Below are positions 34,920 through 36,267 of a DNA stretch of 36,267 nt, one piece after another (the first letter of the stretch is position 1; each line of letters begins with the position of its first letter). The notes under the pieces are model-generated. The model did not search any database and was not told the DNA's origin. It saw only the letters and a list, made by a program, of their open reading frames with translations. Both the position numbers and the translations under genes were made by a program. The DNA is from Cytophagaceae bacterium (lineage in GTDB: Bacteria; Bacteroidota; Bacteroidia; Bacteroidales; Marinilabiliaceae). The stretch lies in the NCBI GenBank assembly GCA_031285765.1, contig JAITVO010000246.1, positions 1 to 36,267 on the forward strand, read 5' to 3'.

Positions 34920-35771
34920 ATGGAAAAGAATAACAAGCCGCGATTCGACAGAAAAGAACGCGAACATACAGAGAAGCGTAATTACGGACGAAAACAGGAA
35001 AACGTCCGCAGTTACAATCGCGAACGGAAATACGACGAGAAGGCGCCGCCGCCGAAAGCTACCATTCGCCTCAACCGTTATATTTCGAATGCAGGTATAT
35101 GCAGCCGGCGCGAAGCCGACAAAATTATTGAAACGGGCGACATTACCGTTAACGGAAAGGTTGTAAAAGAACTTGGCACACAGGTTTCGCTCAACGATGA
35201 TGTTCGTTACAAAGGCAAACGGCTGAACCCCGAAGCCAAAGTTTATGTTTTGCTCAACAAACCAAAGAACTGTGTTACAACTGCTCATGACCCCGAAGGC
35301 AGGCTTACGGTTTTGAATATTGTGGAGAATGCCTGCGAAGAACGAATTTACCCCGTTGGAAGGCTCGACCGCCAAACTACAGGGCTGCTGTTGCTGACGA
35401 ATGACGGTGATTTATCGAAAAAACTGACACATCCAAGTTCCAAAACTAAAAAGATATATCACATCTTTACCGACACTCCTGTTAAACGCGAACACATTAA
35501 GCAGATAGCCGAAGGAATTAATCTTGAAGACGGTTTTATTCAAGCCGACCAAATCAGTTATGTAGATGATGACGAAATGCAGGTTGGTATCGAAATTCAT
35601 TCGGGCAGAAACCGCGTTGTTCGCCGCATTTTTGAACATTTCGGCTACAAAATCATAAAGCTCGACAGAGTTTTCTTTGCAGGACTTACCAAAAAAAATC
35701 TGCCACGTGGAAAATGGCGTCACCTTACACCGCAGGAAGTTACTTTTTTGAAGGCGGGGATTTTGAGGTAG
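34920..35771 (+). CDS. rluB: 23S rRNA pseudouridine synthase B-type (RluB/RsuA family)
   Basis: This 283-aa RNA-modifying enzyme has a very basic 45-residue N-terminal extension (RKEREHTEKRNYGRKQ) that probably contacts RNA. An S4 domain lies at about 48-95 (RLNRYISNAGICSRREADKI). The catalytic domain follows, with the nucleophile Asp150 in YPVGRLDRQTTGLLLLTNDG and the C-terminal motif GRNRVVRRIFEHFGYKI. It converts a uridine of large-subunit rRNA (U2605 in E. coli for RluB) to pseudouridine; RluB against other RsuA-group members is inferred from length and the S4 domain. Its promoter is unclear: TTTG occurs at 34888-34891, but the box lacks the TA. Confidence 0.9.
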   Translation: MEKNNKPRFDRKEREHTEKRNYGRKQENVRSYNRERKYDEKAPPPKATIRLNRYISNAGICSRREADKIIETGDITVNGKVVKELGTQVSLNDDVRYKGKRLNPEAKVYVLLNKPKNCVTTAHDPEGRLTVLNIVENACEERIYPVGRLDRQTTGLLLLTNDGDLSKKLTHPSSKTKKIYHIFTDTPVKREHIKQIAEGINLEDGFIQADQISYVDDDEMQVGIEIHSGRNRVVRRIFEHFGYKIIKLDRVFFAGLTKKNLPRGKWRHLTPQEVTFLKAGILR

Positions 35772-35849
35772 TGAAAAACGAGGAGTAACACTTCCGGCAA
35801 CCCGAAGCATTCCAAGCGTATCGTTGAGAGCTACATTAGGGACGAAGAA

Positions 35850-35942
35850 ATCTACTACAGTATCGCCCTTTTGTATGCGGGCATACTGCGTGGGCAAACC
35901 ACAACCAACGCCCAAATCGGCATCAGGCTCGTAGTCTTTCAA
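35850..35942 (-). pseudogene. 31-codon fragment of an arsenite methyltransferase (arsM) gene
   Basis: On the minus strand KDYEPDADLGVGCGLPTQYA followed by RIQKGDTVVD matches the start of the SAM-dependent domain of bacterial arsenite methyltransferases. The match ends exactly before the DLGSG SAM-binding motif, and an in-frame stop lies just upstream, so only a fragment remains. Confidence 0.6.
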
Positions 35943-35945
35943 TTG

Positions 35946-36124
35946 ATGGCTTCAAATTGGTTTTCGCCCAACGGCAAGATTGTGCGTTTTGGCAATTTCG
36001 GCTACTTTCAGATTTTGCTCGGCAGCGAGGGCGCGAAGACAGCAGACAAATTCAACGCCTCTATGATTAAAACCAGAAAGTGGCTTTTCGTCCGGGTATT
36101 GACCTGAAAGAAATACTTATATAA
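35946..36124 (+). pseudogene. C-terminal fragment of an HU-like DNA-binding protein gene
   Basis: NGKIVRFGNFGYFQILLGSE followed by GAKTADKFNASMIK matches the C-terminal half of Bacteroidetes HU-related proteins. The frame then shifts at AGAAAG (36076-36080); one extra A restores KVAFRPGIDLKEILI and a TAA at 36122-36124. The N-terminal half is missing and abuts the arsM fragment, which is on the other strand. Confidence 0.6.
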
Positions 36125-36154
36125 ATTATATTTTTAAATTACCCAAACAATAAA

Positions 36155-36162
36155 TACCTTTG
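36155..36162 (+). promoter_or_regulatory. candidate -7 box of the gene at the right edge
   Basis: TACCTTTG (TAnnTTTG), 26 bp before the ATG at 36189. Confidence 0.5.
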
Positions 36163-36188
36163 CTCCCATAACAGTTAACATATCGATT

Positions 36189-36267
36189 ATGGGACGCAAA
36201 GTAAAACAACTTAAAAATTACACAACCGAACAGGTTGAAACGCTCTTTGAAAGTGATGAAAATAATC
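36189..36267 (+). CDS. 5' end of a gene cut by the window edge; possibly an IS630-type transposase
   Basis: The 26 visible codons (MGRKVKQLKNYTTEQVETLF then ESDENN) start with ATG behind a good -7 box. The basic, helical beginning resembles the N-terminal helix-turn-helix leader of IS630-type transposases, but 26 residues are too few to be sure. Confidence 0.4.
   Translation, partial: MGRKVKQLKNYTTEQVETLFESDENN

Noticed and set aside
34812-35375. N-terminal extension of the hypothetical protein 34131-34811
   Set aside because: The extension runs antisense through rluB and is not protein-like; Met 34811 fits a promoter just upstream.

Overview
The window looks chromosomal and comes from a Bacteroidota bacterium, most likely of order Bacteroidales. 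The evidence is repeated -7 boxes of the Bacteroidetes type (TAnnTTTG, often with TTTG or TTG about 20 bp upstream), a type IX secretion sorting domain, an Mpi-type DNA invertase, a DUF4954 protein, the local forms of SNF2 helicase, MltD, PNPase and RluB, and AT-rich intergenic DNA full of small repeats. There is no prophage, CRISPR array or complete insertion sequence. Most genes are housekeeping or cell-envelope genes, separated by repeat-rich, partly decayed DNA.

Layout. 1-780: Mpi-type serine recombinase with a strong terminator. 1141-4086 (-): SNF2 helicase. 4492-6021: MltD-like lytic transglycosylase with two LysM domains. 6140-9396: an unrecognised cytoplasmic protein, then an HExxH lipoprotein overlapping a small lipoprotein gene. 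9564-13477 (-): a secreted T9SS protein with cadherin-like repeats and a trypsin-like protease. 13593-16359: repeat-rich DNA carrying one unrecognised gene and a PAP2 phosphatase. 16478-19415: membrane-anchored beta-propeller plus DUF4954 protein. 19584: rpmH. 19837-22600: an envelope-lipid operon (UbiA-type prenyltransferase, HAD-IB phosphatase, polytopic membrane protein) in which the first two genes each carry an in-frame stop. 22845-23685: broken lipoprotein gene, tRNA-Ser, repeat. 23731-26277: coiled-coil periplasmic protein, glucosaminidase with LysM domains, Ogt-type DNA repair protein. 26431-27392: repeats, including a 21-bp minisatellite. 27518-29647 (-): pnp. 29709-30635: 204-bp inverted-repeat element, tRNA-Pro, DUF5684 protein. 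30693-31110: relic of an IS982-type transposase. 31390-32368: thioesterase plus DUF2179/UPF0316 protein. 32429-32680: a structured non-coding RNA, possibly 6S RNA. 32886-35771: LolE/FtsX-like permease, a conserved hypothetical protein and RluB. 35850-36267: abutting fragments of arsenite methyltransferase and HU-like genes, then the start of an ORF cut by the window end.

Functional themes are peptidoglycan remodelling (MltD, glucosaminidase), lipoprotein export (LolE-like) and lipoproteins, envelope polyprenyl-phosphate chemistry (PAP2, UbiA, HAD), and RNA metabolism and translation (PNPase, RluB, L34, two tRNAs). I did not find a convincing new multi-gene system. The most interesting signals are non-coding or concern decay: (i) a roughly 126-bp palindromic repeat family whose 20-bp core palindrome has changed with compensation on both arms; (ii) two nonsense codons in neighbouring genes of one operon whose downstream reading frames are still intact; (iii) a 6S-like RNA candidate with its own promoter and terminator; (iv) a 21-bp minisatellite open on both strands; (v) several relic genes broken at short A runs.
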